A stretch of 64,000 bases of DNA from Dermanyssus gallinae (GCA_003439945.1 QVRM01000981.1:83030-147029), one strand, 5' to 3'; shown: positions 41,360-55,194, counted from the first letter of the stretch. The notes: generated by a model not told the origin, from the sequence alone. A program made the numbers and translations.

Positions 41360-43135
41360 TCTTTATAGCTGCGCAAAATTTGCCGCTGAAATATGGTCCC
41401 ACACCCTGCCAAGGCTGTAGCTAAACATTGGTACAATCTTAAGCTCAAAAAGACGCGCTGCCGCACTCAGAGACAATCGTCGAAGGTGTGAATAGAGGCA
41501 ATAGCCGCCCGACACCTGTCGCCAATGTGCTGGATAAAGATCGCTCCCGTATAGTGTAGTCTTAGACCCAAACACGGGAAAGAGTTGACAAACTCCAGTA
41601 GTTGACCACAACAGGTATTACGCCTGCTGCAGCCAATCGATCCCCGCGGCGAAACTTAATGGGTTTCATCTTTTGCGAAGTTATTTGCAGGCCCTTAGGG
41701 TAAAGATAACTTTCTACGTCGCCGATAATTCGACGAATGGCACCGCGGTCTCGGTGGGCCACTACTATGTCCTCCGCATACATAACGACGTCAGCATTTC
41801 TCCATCCGCAGCAAATGCCTCCTGCACATGGCGGGCTAGGTCTGCGATGAGCAACAAGGCCAGGAATTTGAGAAAATGCCTTTGAGGGGTACCTACGTTT
41901 TGACTCAGCTGCAAGGTGTCCTCGCCCCTTATGTTTACTTTAAGGCGGTCTTCAGCAAAAAAGCTGGAGAGGACTTGTAAAAAAGAACCACCCACCCCAG
42001 CATGTCGAAATAAATCGACTAGTTAGTGACGGGGAGCTTTGTCGAAGGCTTTGACACAATCGTTAAAGATTGCGTACAAGTGACCCCGGGCACAGGACCA
42101 CACCTGCTCAACTTCCGACTAGACTACATGAATCGCATCCTGTGTACTTCGACCCTTTCTGAATCCGAATTGCTCCGGAGGTAGGGCCTTCTCCACAGGA
42201 AACACCATCGAGATAATTAACTTAGCCAAAATGCCCTTAGGAGTGCGTTCTGACGCGATACCTCGGTAGAGATTTGGATCGTCCACGTTGTCACCGTATT
42301 TGTCTTGAATAGCAGAGTAAGCCTGGCCTCATGCCAAACCTGGGGTATGTGTCCCCCGCTGAGTATCTGATTAAACAAATTACACGGCTCCCCTGCTAAA
42401 ACATCGGACGACTCAGCCCAATGTTCGTAATAAATTCCATCAGATCCACTACTCTTCTTCTTGGATAACCCGCGCAAGACTGCACAACTTCCTCCACCGT
42501 AAACGGCGAATTTATGTAGTGCTGCTCCAGAGTGAGCGGTTGCTCAATACCTGGGTTAGGCGCGGGGGCGTTTGCCTTGAGCAGAAGGGCAGTTAAGGGC
42601 TGCCGCAACTTATCCTTTGTCATGCTGTGCATGCTTTAGTTCAGCCGGCGAACAATGTAGACATGAGGTTCACGCTCTGCTCCCTCAAGCACACAAAACT
42701 CCTCTTCCTCATCATACCAGCGCTTATTCTCCACAAGCAGTTTCTTTTAGGATGCTCTAAGTGGGCCATAGAACACTCTACGATCAGCAACTATCTAGAT
42801 GTCGGGGTGTAAAGCCCGTGCTCGGCGCAGGAACTCCAAACTTCTCCACGTTTTAGGTAGCAGGCCTGTGTAAACCAGGGCCGCGCCCGTCTTTGATCGT
42901 ACTTCTTCTTGACTACAGCTGTTTTGACAGTGGCCTTCAAAGCGTGGTTGCTTGGTTCAATGTCAGAAGCTACCTTCCTCTCAGGGCTTAAAAGTATTGG
43001 GCTCATAAGAACTGAGTAATACCTAGGACGTGAGGAATCACAGTGTTGAAGCCAATCTAGATTTTTGCCCAGGGTAACCCCGACATTTAGCCGTCTCAGA
43101 TAGAATAATTTTGAAAGCACCGACAACAACTGCGT
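41360..43135 (-). pseudogene. Non-LTR retrotransposon (endonuclease tail plus RT), decayed
   Basis: Reading the - strand across several frameshifts: a linker with RRARPWFTQACYLKRGEVW; LTLEQHYINSPFTVEEVVQS; GLSKKKSSGSDGIYYEHWAE and HIPQVWHEARLTLLFK (RT start); EQFGFRKGRSTQDAIHVV; SQNVGTPQ; MYAEDIVVAH (YADD box, altered); and GVVFGSKTTLYG-type sequence, then LSLSAAARLFELKIVPMFSY. The domains are in the order expected for an APE-type LINE ORF2. It is inactive, and the clade is not resolved. Confidence 0.85.
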
Positions 43136-43139
43136 TGCC

Positions 43140-44136
43140 TAGCGCTTGAACTTTAGCATTAAGATTCAAACAGTATGCTCTCAGTTTGTTTATACATTAA
43201 ACGCCAACCTAAGGCATACGAAGTTTTCTTTAAGACGCTCTGGTCCGAAGGTGAAGGAGTTATGGGTTCTAAAGGCGGGACCATTTATGGAGGCGCACAC
43301 TTACTGACAGGTCACCTGCATAACAAAAGGCTTGCAGGAGTAAGTCTAAAGAAATATTAATCAAGATGCATCTATATACATAGCAAAGTTAAGGTCCTTA
43401 GGTAGACCTATAGGGCAACCTAAGAATAATGTAGTGCTCCGACGAAAAAGCAGGGCCCACTCGAACAGTTATACGCCTGCCAGTAGTGTAGGACGAGAAC
43501 CAAGAGATCGTCTGGCGGTCGAACTCGAAGTAGAAGAGAAGTTCAACAAAGATGTTATACATATAGGTATATGTACAAATATAATTCTGTACATCATAGT
43601 ATATATACATGAATTTATAGTATGTAAACGAACGGTCGCAAGTACATATATATAACTCTAAGTGAACCCAGCGGGGATTGTAACTGAACATGGGTACTTA
43701 ACAACTTCGCATGATACAAGAGAAGAAATAAACAATCATATTTTCTGTAAACTGTTTAATTGTTCTTTAGTATAGTGTGCTTGATAGCATTTATTTAAAC
43801 GGGACTGGATAAACGCGTCGGGTGGACACCGACGAGTGAAAATATGCAATTCCACCTGGGTATTTCAGGATTGTTATCCGGTCAGCCATTTGAATGTGAC
43901 GTGTGACGCGTGAATGCATGCCAGACATAAATACTACATACACACAACATGTACAATAAATGAAAATACCTACAAGAATGAACATGAAGAGGTGTCCACA
44001 CCCAAAGCGAGCAGCAAAATCCCCACTACCACCATTACCCTTCTGTCCGACGACATCATGGTTTGTGTGTAATTATCATGCATAGTAGATGCATAACTCG
44101 TAATACGTCACTTGTAGCAACGTACCACATACATAC

Positions 44137-44174
<38 letters not shown>

Positions 44175-44600
44175 TATATATATATACACATATACAAAGC
44201 GCACCTTATGGGCAATACCAGCCTTAACATTTTGATCGACTGCCCCGAGGCGTAGTTACTGCCACGCTACAAGTTCTGTATTGTGCGGGTACACACCAGA
44301 GGGTGTGCTTGTCTGTACGTACTTGTTGCAATTACCTAACGTGGCGTGAACGGCATTAATCACGCGTCACTGAATGAGTAGATAATGTACATGTCACACC
44401 TAATTGTATAATATATATATATATATACGTTAAAATTAGAAGGCGCGAAAGGGCCACTGTGGGTATAAGTAATGTATTTATTCAAAAGCAAGTCACCAGA
44501 CGCCTGAGCACAACTATCCCACTGTTTCACTGAGCGGAAGGATTTCTTTTTCTCAGAATTCCTACGGTCGAGGCAAGAGCCAGTACTCCACTGTGTCCCT
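43140..44600. other. Intergenic stretch with microsatellites
   Basis: (TA)n at 44140-44186. Short open frames are without motifs. Confidence 0.4.
44140..44186. repeat. (TA)n microsatellite
   Basis: About 47 bp with one phase break (taatata) near 44166. Confidence 0.9.
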
Positions 44601-44649
44601 CCTTTTGTCGTCCGACTGTAGGCGCCTCCCTTAGAGACGACTTTTTAGC

Positions 44650-45140
44650 GGACGGAACAGATTGAAGTTAAAGAGTGACATCCATTCCAGCCTATACGGC
44701 AAATGCTCAAGTTCCTCCCGCTTAATTGCGCGCTTTTGCGGTTCCCGCCCTTTGGTGGGAAGTTCGCTGAGCGTCTTTGAAACCACTGCACGCAACATCT
44801 TCCAATAACCAAACCTGTCGTGCTCAACTTTACACACTGTTCCAAAGCTGGGCGGCTCCACCATCACTGCCAACGTTCGCACTGTGACACGCCCGGTCAG
44901 GTTGTTCACCTTGTCGATGAGTTTGGCCGTGATTACTTAGGCTAGTTTCGGGTCATCACTCAAACACTCCCAGTCTTCACAAAGACGGGCACTCCACTTT
45001 CTCACTGACTCACTGTTGGATTTCCAGTCTGCCCCGTGTACGGTCACCATCCGGCGATGAATGTTGCCCGGTTGAACACGTTCCGCAATCCAAAATCTGA
45101 TAACATTTTGCTGCTGCTCCTCATCCGTCGAAGTTTGCAA
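44650..45140 (-). pseudogene. Mariner transposase N-terminal fragment
   Basis: The - strand frame from 45140 reads QQNVIRFWIAERVQPGNIHR, VRKWSARLCEDWECLSDDPK, and the next frame reads LTGRVTVRTLAVMVEPPSFG and so on. The order matches the helix-turn-helix half of mariner transposases, with a stop and frameshift between. No catalytic half and no TIRs were found. Confidence 0.6.
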
Positions 45141-45443
45141 GAAGAGAACGCCACGATGTTTTCACACGTACTGTCGCGTCAATTGGAAGGGACGCACTGC
45201 CCGCGCTCAACCACACCGGACACTCTATTTGCGTTCTTACGTGTCTCACTACGGTATCCCAACGCGATATGTTCAAATCTGACCAGTTTGATTATTACGA
45301 AGTAATAAGCGAGCTGCCAGACGCAACGGCGGTCTTTGCACTTTCTCGCCCGGTGGGACGGTCGCTGAAGTGTTAAAATTGTATATGAATGATGACTGTA
45401 TAGTAATTATGTACCATCTTGAAATGCAAGTTATTGCGAAATA

Positions 45444-45448
<5 letters not shown>

Positions 45449-45502
<54 letters not shown>
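45449..45502. repeat. (TA)n microsatellite
   Basis: Fifty-four bases, among the longest pure TA runs here. From 45503 to 47390 no feature is recognised. Confidence 0.95.
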
Positions 45503-45506
<4 letters not shown>

Positions 45507-47394
45507 TATATTATTACGAAGTATCGTACATTTTCATGTGAACACAATTCCTCATATTTACACATATGAGACGGCCACCGAAAGACAACGGCAGTTTAGC
45601 AGGCCGAGACCGCGAAAAGCATCCTAGGTGACTCAGTCCCTCAGTAGCCCATGATGGAGGGAGATCTTGCGTCGACCAACGCAACTACGAGTTGTTTGCC
45701 ATCGTACACTTCTGACGCAGCACAAATCAGAACAGGCCCACCTACCTACTGGCTAACCACTGCCGTACTGTCTGACACCAGCTTAAATGAGCTATTTTCT
45801 GGTATTGAAATGATTAATTTAAATGTATGTAAATGTATAAATATACATATCCTGGTACAATCATGTATATACATTTATCAAAAGAGGCAGAGTGGAACGC
45901 GCAACGTCAAATAAAAACAATCATACCCAGTTTTCGTCTCGAAACTGCAGCGAATACTATGCGCAGGGACCTGGCCCAGTTGTTTGAAGTTCTATGATAG
46001 AATACAGATATAATTTTCGTTAGAATTATTATTTCGTAGAATCATTGTTTCGATTTGACTGTTTAACCTAAAATGAATTAAATAATTACTTCAAAGTCTG
46101 TCCCAAGTCCCCACGTAGGTAGCAACTGCAGTCACACGTGTCGTCTCTTTAATGTATAGATTATTACTTTTTTTTATTACTGCCGTTTTTTATTACTTTT
46201 TTTTTAATAGATAACTTGATTTGCTCGCTGCTTAGCTGGCAAATTGACATTGATCTCACAGGTGGTGATTCGTTGGGCGAGGCTTAAACCGATTTGGATC
46301 TTCCATTATGTATAACTCAAACTATATATATATATATATATTTTTTCTATTTGGTAATGAGACATATGAGTGCATAATAACGTTTAGTATTCCGTTTTGC
46401 AGTATAAGTACATTTAAATGTTTTAAATAATTTTCATTAATAATAACACAAATCTAAACTACAGATCTAGAGTGTGCATTGAGACACGCATAGTGATCTC
46501 GACGCGTCTAGAAGTGCTTTCCGTAGATCGTCTCTGTAAGATCCAACAGGTAGTAGTTGCCTCTTAACCGCACCCACGTATGAATGCGTATGTGGTCTGT
46601 ATATAAAATAAGACAACACAAGAACAGTTTTTTTTCTGTTTTGTTCTCCTATTCGTTCTCCAATGTGGCACCTGCAAAGCTACGAGCATGCATAATCGGC
46701 TTCCGTCACAACAATATTCAAGAAAACTTCGCTATCTCCTGTTCACACATTAGTCGACCTGTCCATGCACCCAAAACTCGTAGACGAATGTCGGCAATGA
46801 CTGCTCGCTTCGTAATTTTCTGACGAGATTCGGTCTGATATCTCCCAAAAATGGTTAGCCCTTTACGTCGTTTTTGTGAAGTTTATTTTAGTCCTTAACA
46901 GAGCACAGCGGACACTGGTTCTGGAGAAGTCGGCGAAGTCTCAGTCCTACAACAGGGCACCGTTATTCGTGACGACAGAGTGTCCGAGCACCAAGTTTTG
47001 GTTCAAACAACGCAAGTGGCTCAGGGGAACAATCTCTCTATATAAGGTTCTCTTCTATTACCTGTTTTGGTTTCGGACTAGTTGTCTGTAATCACTAAAC
47101 GTTAAACTTTCGTCAAAGTGTTACTCTAGGCCAACCATTTAATGATTCTCCCCAGAAGCCGTCTTTTTACACTTAGCAGGCGCTTGAAACTCTACAAAGT
47201 TATGTCAGTGCCAGTGGTCTGGCTAACACATGCAGAGGAGGCGGAAGGCTGACGAGCGATGCTGGGCTTTATCTTGAGGGAAACCAAACCCCATCGAGTA
47301 TGTGAAACCCTTCGCCTACCTCGCTGTCGAACTAGCCACCACTGAGGCGTACTTTACGCGGCATGCAAAGAAAAGAATCCGTGAATGTCTTAGG

Positions 47395-47760
47395 TCATCT
47401 CAAAGTATCCAAGCCTCAATGCGGCTGTCTTTAGCTGTTTGGTATAAAGACACAGCTGCAAATGGAACAGCATCACGAGCAACTTTTTTCGGTATCTTAT
47501 CTAACTTTCTCATAAGAGCTTGCTACAGGGCATTGATGAAACTGTATCTGACATTGCAAGCATTGACGTCAAGAATCCCCCACAGGGAATAGTCAAGCGG
47601 GTTCAAATCCGGCAAAAATGGTGGCCATTTGGATATCAAGCTTACTTTGAGCTAGGCCATAGCTTGCCTGGTTTTATAAGAAGGCGCCAAATCCTGCAGA
47701 AACGTAAATCATTGGTCTTTGAAATGCTCTCTGGCCCAGGGAATCAGATGGCCTCCTAAG
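47395..47760 (-). pseudogene. Tc1-like transposase C-terminal fragment
   Basis: On the - strand, frames read QDLAPSYKTRQAMA, WPPFLPDLNPLDYSLWGILD and then LMRKLDKIPKKVARDAV. This is the second-Asp region and the WPPxSPDLNPLDY third-Asp block of Tc1-like transposases. Stops and frameshifts separate the parts. 47760-48100 is likely its degraded N-terminal part. Confidence 0.75.
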
Positions 47761-48099
47761 CTCAGCTTGCGGTGCCTCACCCTGTCAATTTTGACTACAC
47801 AAGGGACTCCACAAATACCCAATAGCATTGGCAATTGGTTATCTCGATTTGCATGCATTTGTTTGAAATTGCGGTCGTATGTTGCTGGGTTCTTGCTGCA
47901 GCCATCTGATCGTGTTCCCTGGTGTCACAAGCAATGTTTGCAGCTCTTTGCCATGGATTCCCCTTCAACAGGTCTTCAGCTTTTTTTAATATTCTCGGCT
48001 AGCTGCAGAGAACCTGGGTCCACCGTTGTGCCGCACAGCCACCGAGCCTGTACCTTGCATCGTTTAATAACTTTTTTGTAGACTGTAACATGCTGTAAT

Positions 48100-48534
48100 C
48101 CTACCCATAATGGATCGTTAATACGCTTGTCCGCCAAATGGAGCGGTGTCACACTATCTCGCTGGCGTAACGAAACCAGCCAGTAGTTGCCACGAGACGA
48201 TCAAACTGAGTGACGGGAAAAGTTAGATGTTTCGTTGGGCGTGCCCAGCGAAAACGTTTGTTCATTCAGGCCAGGGTACACTTAGCCTGCTGAAGCCTGT
48301 GTATAGAATTGAGACAATTTTTTTTTACTAAGTGGTCTAGGCTGATAATGGAGGCGCTATTTGGAGCATTATAGGACCCGGGCGTAACAACACCTCGCCG
48401 GTGTTTTGTCGGTCGTACGCTATGCAGTTACAATACTGAACTTTGTTGGGATAATTCGATTGAGATTGAAGACGCCGCATACAGTACTATTTGAGAGCTT
48501 TATCTCAGAATGGGAAAATAAAGTTGAACAAGCC
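48100..48534. other. Stretch without recognised features
   Basis: No element end or coding motif is seen between the Tc1 fragment and repeat X. Confidence 0.4.
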
Positions 48535-48865
48535 CGACGAGAGGTTGGAGACCTGGATATTTTCAGTGCCTCTCACCTCTGGTCTGGTCTTGCATGTGAC
48601 AATCGCCACGTCTATACCAGATACATAGTTCATGGCTATCATCACCTGGTCTGTTCGAATACGAGCTTCCACAAGGAGTACACAGAGTGCATCTGTCGAC
48701 TGTGCTCTCAGGCGCGTACGAAGTTTCATGCGTCTGCCTATCTATCCCTTGCGATCGCTGCACTGCCTCTCTCGAATAACATGCCGCAAGCACCTGACTG
48801 TATCATTGTATAATCTGTATAATTATCTATGTTATATGCATACTCAATATGAGTGAAATAAATAA
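48535..48865 (-). repeat. Dispersed repeat X, copy 2 (inverted relative to copy 1)
   Basis: This is the reverse-complement counterpart of 130-450. It ends in catactcaatatgagtgaaa, the mirror of the start of copy 1, and contains gtcttgcatgtgacaatcgc and ttcatggctatcat. The two copies define a family about 330 bp long. Confidence 0.7.
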
Positions 48866-48869
48866 GATG

Positions 48870-49481
48870 ACATGACAATACTGAACTTTGGTTGATGTCG
48901 ACGGTCTCCTGTGCAAATCGCGTGCCACTCCCTTTTCATTGGCTAACTTGACTGCAGCTGTCTGCTGAGCTGAGCTATACTCGTATGTACCAGCATCGGT
49001 ACGTACATCCTTCGTCTAGCGTGGAAGCCAGCTGGTAAACTGTGTGAATTAGAAGCGCTATATTGGTATTAGTTGGCGTAGTGCCAGTTGTACAACGTTG
49101 TCGTGGGGATAGCCGGCCTACTCGGAATAGTAGTTGATTGAATAGTTTCAGCAGAATTAGCAGCAGAAACAGCGACTGTTTCTGCTGGCCGCAATTTATT
49201 CATCGTTGTCATGAATTTTCTTGTCGTCACAATCGTACATCGCATGATTGAGCGGGGGTTTATGGTTCGGCCATGGCACGCGACCGATTCCTATCTAGAG
49301 CCGACCCTGGCGATGGCGCGACCTCCATTATGCTGCTGCTGCTGCTGCTGCGGCTGGTATAGTCGGAGCAAGGTTGGTCTAAACGGCATTCTGAATTATG
49401 GCGGCCTTCTGGCGGTCGCTAATAAATACATGCATGTATAGTCACTCGCTGCTCTATACATGTGCATCTATGCGTACACAC

Positions 49482-49517
<36 letters not shown>

Positions 49518-50330
49518 GTTGGCTACGCCACCCGTGGCCATAAAATCTAGTCGTGTCCGCAACGTAACCGTTGATAGTGTGCTACAAAAGTGTAAAGACA
49601 GTGTGAGTAAAACGCGAGTTGCGCTTTACGGTCATTCGGAAATAAAATTCACGAAGTTGTTTTATGAGTGATGAAGCCGAGCGACGGAAACCGGAGACCT
49701 TGAGGAAGTAGTAAATAAAATATTACTAATTACAATTTCGCGATTTCCGACGGTGTCGTGATAGATGGTGGTCTGCACTACATGACGGTAGAGCATACTG
49801 ATGTAATACACACATACATACATTCGTATATACCGTTATTTTGGTGATTGTCTACTTTAGTGTTGGTCTATGTGACCGCTGTTAACGTTGTTGGTGGTGT
49901 TATTGTTGTGGCAATAAAGCCAGGCCTGGCTTCCAAATGAGGTCTGCTCACCCGATCACGCCCAGGTACATGATCGACACGGCCTCACATTACATTACAT
50001 TGCAAGCGAGGCGGAGCGAGGTACAGCGGATTGCAATCTTTGAATCTTTCTTACGTTCTGTAAATTTTCCCTTGTTAAATTCTCCCTCACGTTGCGGTCA
50101 TGATCGCTATGCCATTTCCTCGTTGGGCATCCAAAGATAGCTGCTGCAGGAGATAGTGGCCTGGATCGAGTGATCGCCAACCTTCCACGAATATTTTGCT
50201 AATTTCGACAAACGAATGGATGAGTTTGATTTGCCTACGTACGCTTTCATGTGTTTGAAGACCATACGCACCACATCGGTCTGCTCGACGACATATTTAA
50301 ATATTTGTCTGATTTCTGGCTTTCTGGTTC
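48870..50330. other. Intergenic stretch with a microsatellite
   Basis: It holds (GCT)n at 49332-49352 and (TA)n at 49484-49514. The sequence after the TA tract (aggggttggctacgccaccc) may be a transposon end, but no partner was found. Confidence 0.4.
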
Positions 50331-50333
50331 GCA

Positions 50334-51175
50334 GTGGTCATGAGATTAAACGAAGGAATTGGGATTAAAGAAGCTTTATCAGACGCCCAGTATGGACTTC
50401 GGAAAGGCTGGCCTGCATTTGATTTACACCCTAAGGAGGATACTGGAACGAACGGGTCGGGGAAGTGCGACGACTCTCAAATCAAGGTATATCGTGATCT
50501 CACATGGCTTTCATGACGAGGGATAGGCTTCGTGGTTCAACTCAATTTTGTGCCACAAATGGCCAGGAAATCAGCAGGGTGTTTCATGTGACAACAGTCT
50601 CGGCGCAGCTCTACAGTGAGAATCAGAGGGCACACTAGTCAGCAGAACCGACACCCTAAGCGAATGGAGCCAGCAATGGGAAGCAATCCAGCCGGGCCAT
50701 CCTGGACATTGGACAAGATCAATACTCCCTGATCTTAAAAAAATGGTACAGCCTCAAACACGGCTCGCTTACCTACCCACTCGGGCAACTGTTAACAGGC
50801 CATGGTGCCTGTTTTCAGCAGTACCTACACCGCATTGGTAAAATTGACTCCCCTGTATGCCGCATGTGCAACTCGGGGGAGTCGGATAATGTTAGGCACT
50901 GCTATGATGTGCTCCTTCTTCGACACTGAGCGAGAGCTATTGTCCCGGAACCTAGGACTGCAGAACCCCCTGAGATGCCAGGCCCTTGTAGAGGCGCTCC
51001 TCAAAGATCACAAATCCTGGATTCTGGTAAGAAGATTCCAACAAGGTATCTCTGAGGCAAAAATAACCGCCGCACAAAGCCGAGCAGCCTAAATGGCAAG
51101 AAGAGTGGCCAGGTGAAGTCATCTCGAGAAGACAGTACTGCGGTCATCCCCCGTCAAGGGGCAAAGAGGACGACT
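50334..51175 (+). pseudogene. Non-LTR retrotransposon fragments (RT and C-terminal Cys region)
   Basis: The frame at 50334 reads EALSDAQYGLRKGWPAFDL, the AQYGFRKGRS-type RT block. A later frame near 50755-50900 reads PLGQLLTGHGAFQQYLHRIG, then KIDSPVCRMCNSGESDNVRH (CxxC...H). The second part is the zinc-knuckle tail typical of R1/I-related LINEs. The catalytic core between them is missing. Confidence 0.75.
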
Positions 51176-51409
51176 GAATTTTAGTGGGTGCGAGTCCCAC
51201 ACTAACGCATTTTGCCAGTTAATTTTATAAAAAAAAATGTCTTCTGATTTGTTTTGCTTAGAAGGGCCAATCATCAATACACGCAAGAGGGACAATTTCG
51301 CGCAAATCGCTGGCGAAGTTTATTGCTTGAGTTTCGTTCAAAGAAGTGAAAGAAACGAGGTTCGGCGATTTTTAAAGAGCCGAAAATAGAAGAACAACGA
51401 TTCGGCATA

Positions 51410-52375
51410 AAGTTGTGTGTTAAAAATCAAACCATATGTCCTAAAGTGGTGCAGATGTAACAAACTGTTTATGGTGATTAAGCAGTATTCTGAACCACTA
51501 TGTGTATATTGTTTTAATCGATGGTACCGTCAATTTCGCGACGAAGGTGAAGAGACCGGAGATGAGCCTCGTTTGGGGAGGCCGTCGACATCAATACCAG
51601 AAGAAAACGTTAAAAAAAGTTTGTGATATCATACTCAACAATTGCCAAATTACTATCAGGAGGATAGCTTTGAAATTGGTGATCTCTTGTGGGTCAGTTG
51701 TAACAGTCTTCACCGATATTTTATGCGTTAGGAGACTGGCAGCGAAGTTTGTTCTAGAAACGTTGAATTTATAAAAAAAATATACGCCCGTCGGGAAATG
51801 TCCGAACTAAACCTTCAGTCAAATGCAGAAGACCCTGGATTGCTTTGGAGAGTAATTGCAGGAGACAAGTCATAAGTATATAGTCACGTAATTTAAACCA
51901 AAACCCAATCCTCCCAATGGTGCTTCCAAGGAGAGAATCGATCGAAGAGACTTAGACAACGCAGAACCAACACCAAGTTCCTTTTGACTGTTTTTTTTTT
52001 ACTACAGCAGAATCATATTCATTGATGTTTTGTCAAGTGCTTGTACGGTCAACAGGGAACAGTACTTCCGACATAGGAGGCCTGAGCTCTGGGAATTGCA
52101 TGCTCCTTCACGACAACGCTCTGACGCAGACATCGTTACAAGCTTTGAAATATCTGAAAAAAAAAAGAGTTCTGTACTTTTGCAACCTCCTTTTTCGCTG
52201 GACCTGGCTTCTTGGAATTTTTCTTAATCCCACGGATAAAAAAAATTGGAGGAACAACTTTTGAGACCGTTACAGAGGAGATAAAGAACAATTCGCAGGA
52301 TCAACTCAACTCGATTCCGAAAGACTCGTTTAAAATTGTTTCAAAAAGTGGGAAGGAAGGTGGCACACGTGCGTT
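51410..52375 (+). pseudogene. Mariner-family transposase pseudogene
   Basis: Frameshifted segments read CFNRWYRQFRDEGEETGDEP, RLGRPSTSIPEENVKK, then LLWRVIAGDKS (first Asp), SSQWCFQGENRSKRLRQRRT, NTKFLLTVFFYYSRIIFIDV, and LLQPPFSLDLASWNF (altered third-Asp block). The gene is full length in outline but broken by several stops. Clear TIRs were not found. Confidence 0.8.
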
Positions 52376-52401
52376 GGTATCAGAACTTTTCCATAAGCCG
52401 T

Positions 52402-52404
<3 letters not shown>

Positions 52405-52434
<30 letters not shown>
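52405..52434. repeat. (TA)n microsatellite after a mariner remnant
   Basis: Pure TA immediately after the transposase-like region, again consistent with a TA-targeted insertion. Confidence 0.95.
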
Positions 52435-52437
<3 letters not shown>

Positions 52438-52439
52438 AA

Positions 52440-53935
52440 GTTAAGAAGTTTTTTTGGGTAAGAAGTCGGCTCTCCAAGAACAAACATAGCAACATAGTAA
52501 GCTATTTATTCAGTTATATTAGGTTCGCAAAGCAATTGTTGCACCACACCCGTGTGTATCATAATTCATATTTGAAAAAATATCTATGTGTTTACATATA
52601 ACATTTTGCCGTCGTATCATTCGCGTTATATACGCAATCTAAAAGTTTCATAAAAAAAGGCTCAGGCCTGCAAAGGGCTGAAAATATAAAATTCACACAT
52701 GCTAAAGGTCGTAACCCAAAGTATAGTGCACGTGCGACATCTTAGAGAATAGTTCGGACACATTTTTGACATGCGGCAAACTAAACAAAATCCCAAGCCG
52801 CTGTTAAACAATAATACATTTTCTATAAACTCTTGAATTAAATAATGAAATAATTAAACCGCGATAACGTTTGTAGAAACGCGCAAAACAACTTACGACG
52901 ATCAGGCAAGTATGTACGAATTGCATCTGTTTCGACTATCAATAACATTGCATAAACCGCCACCATTCCTCCCGATATGTGCTAGGTAACGTAAGGTTCT
53001 TCCGCGAGCGTCATCCAGCCGCGAGCTGATTCAACTGGCTTGTGTCGTATAGACAGACACCCAAGCCTACAGCGGCCACCGTTTCAATCGCGCGCGATTG
53101 TCACAAATGGCTCTACGGTTTTTTTAACGGAACCTGTTAATCCGCTGTTAACCGACGTTGTGGCCGAAAAAAATATTGTGCGCCGCAAGCGAAGTCTGCC
53201 CCTCGTAAAGCCGCCACCGGCTCTTCCGGGTTATCCGTGGGGTCGCTTCTCCATTGCACAAGCCGCTATACGGCATTCCGGAGTACTAAGGCATTTCTTT
53301 TTTCAAACGGCTGATACTCCATGATGCGCCGCAATGCGTATCGGCGTATAGCGGTGAAAGCGGCGTATCGTAAGCCTGCCCCCCTGGTTATAGGTTGCCA
53401 CGTCGTCCTTCACTTCAATTACGCGCCTTATTAGACTGGGCGGCGCCGTGCCGTCGACGGGATGGGGATCCCGAGAGAGAGAGAGAGAAGACGGATGGGG
53501 ATCCGAGAGAGAGAGAGAGAGAGAGAGAAAGACGGGATGGGGGATCCCGAGGAGAGAGTCTGCCCCCCGAAGTCAGGGTAGCCTCACACCAAACAGAAAA
53601 TCGCGCTCTTGTTCCCTCTCTCTCCCTCCTTCAAGGCTGTACCGTATTGGGGTGAGATTTCATACACACCGCTATTTACTGTGCATTGAAAGAAAATCCT
53701 GCCTACCATCAACATCATACCGGCGGCGGCTGCCGGCACCTACTACTGTGCTGACAAGATCTGCCGAACAGGTGCAAAACAAAAACTGATAGCAGTTCTA
53801 TGGATGTCGCCACGAATGTGACTTCGCACGAATCGATGAGCGCTGTATCGCGTTCTATACGGTTTCTTTGGCGCATAGACCACAAAACCCACAAATGTCT
53901 TCTGCGTCGCTTGCCTGCAATAGCGCACCGTAGGA
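52440..53935. other. Intergenic stretch, one unassigned open frame and (GA)n
   Basis: The 95-codon frame at 53040-53324 (VRRKRSLPLVKPPPALPGYP) has no recognised domain. (GA)n lies at 53471-53530 within a small tandem duplication of gatgggga-type sequence. Confidence 0.3.
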
Positions 53936-53938
53936 CGA

Positions 53939-54183
<245 letters not shown>

Positions 54184-54184
54184 C

Positions 54185-55146
54185 GACAGCTCAGATCGTT
54201 TGGCTGAAGGAAGGTGATTCAGTGACGGCGCGCGGTCTAGTTGGCATCAATTTGTCAATTTGGCGATTAGCCGATATTGAAATCGCTAAGAAGTGAATAG
54301 TCACCAAAGGTGACGAGGCATCGGCACCGCGTTGGTTGCCAATTTCGCGACCTTGCTGCCAGTCACGCCTAGAAAAGAGAAACTTCCGGGACTAGACTAT
54401 ATCTATATATCTATATACATATCGATAAGATAAACGCATCAATTCCGCTCCACCACGTACGATACGGCACCGCCCGGGTACTGGGAGGGGGGGAGGGGGG
54501 GTACTGAAAACATTCACGAGCATTTAATACTAAGATCTCAGTGGCCGGTCGGAGCCAGCCACGGCGCGTACTTGCACACAACGACGTATATCATATATAT
54601 CAAGGCCAACAATAGATAACATGAAAACTAACTCAAGGCTACATTGAGCAGGAAATCCCTAAGCTAACCTAGCTCCTTAAAGCTTACAGATTGCTTGTGT
54701 GCGTTATTTCTTCTTGCTTAAACTAAGCATCTAATTGTACAAGATAACATTTATATGTATTAGACCTGGTACATACCTATACATTTCTCTAGGGTGTAAT
54801 AAATCTAGGGAACCCCTAGATAATAACTAAGTAGATAATAATACATGTAGTGTCGGCGTGGTCTGCGGAGCTAAAGCGGAGCTAAAGTCTAGTTCTGATT
54901 GTCGGCTACCAGTGTGCCGCCGGTTCGATGCCTGTTGTTGATCGAATTTTCTTTAAGTGATGCTCATTGAGAAGACGTGATAAACCAAACGATGGAGGGT
55001 CAGCGAGCATGCTGCCACAAGGACTGTTGGGAAAACCCTAGATAAATCAATACGACGTCCGCTTACGCTGCCGCCCTAGGTGCATTTGATAGAAAAAGAT
55101 GACATGTGTATATAGATACACATGCCGCGTAAATAATAAGTCCATT
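54185..55146. other. Stretch with a G-rich patch and SINE S2
   Basis: It holds a G-rich patch (gggagggggggagggggggg-type) at 54484-54504 and SINE S2 at 54850-55000. No gene is seen. Confidence 0.4.
54850..55000 (+). repeat. tRNA-derived SINE family S2, copy 1
   Basis: It begins gtgtcggcgtggtctgcgga, has a B-box-like ccggttcgatgcc and shares cgaattttctttaagtgatg and ctcattgagaag with 60890-60995. Confidence 0.6.

Positions 55147-55190
<44 letters not shown>
55147..55190. repeat. (TA)n microsatellite
   Basis: About 44 bp of TA. Confidence 0.95.

Positions 55191-55194
<4 letters not shown>

Noticed and set aside
48505..48813. Open frames in both orientations over repeat X
   Set aside because: Both copies of the repeat are open by chance for 60-90 codons. 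There is no domain and the copies do not conserve one frame end to end.
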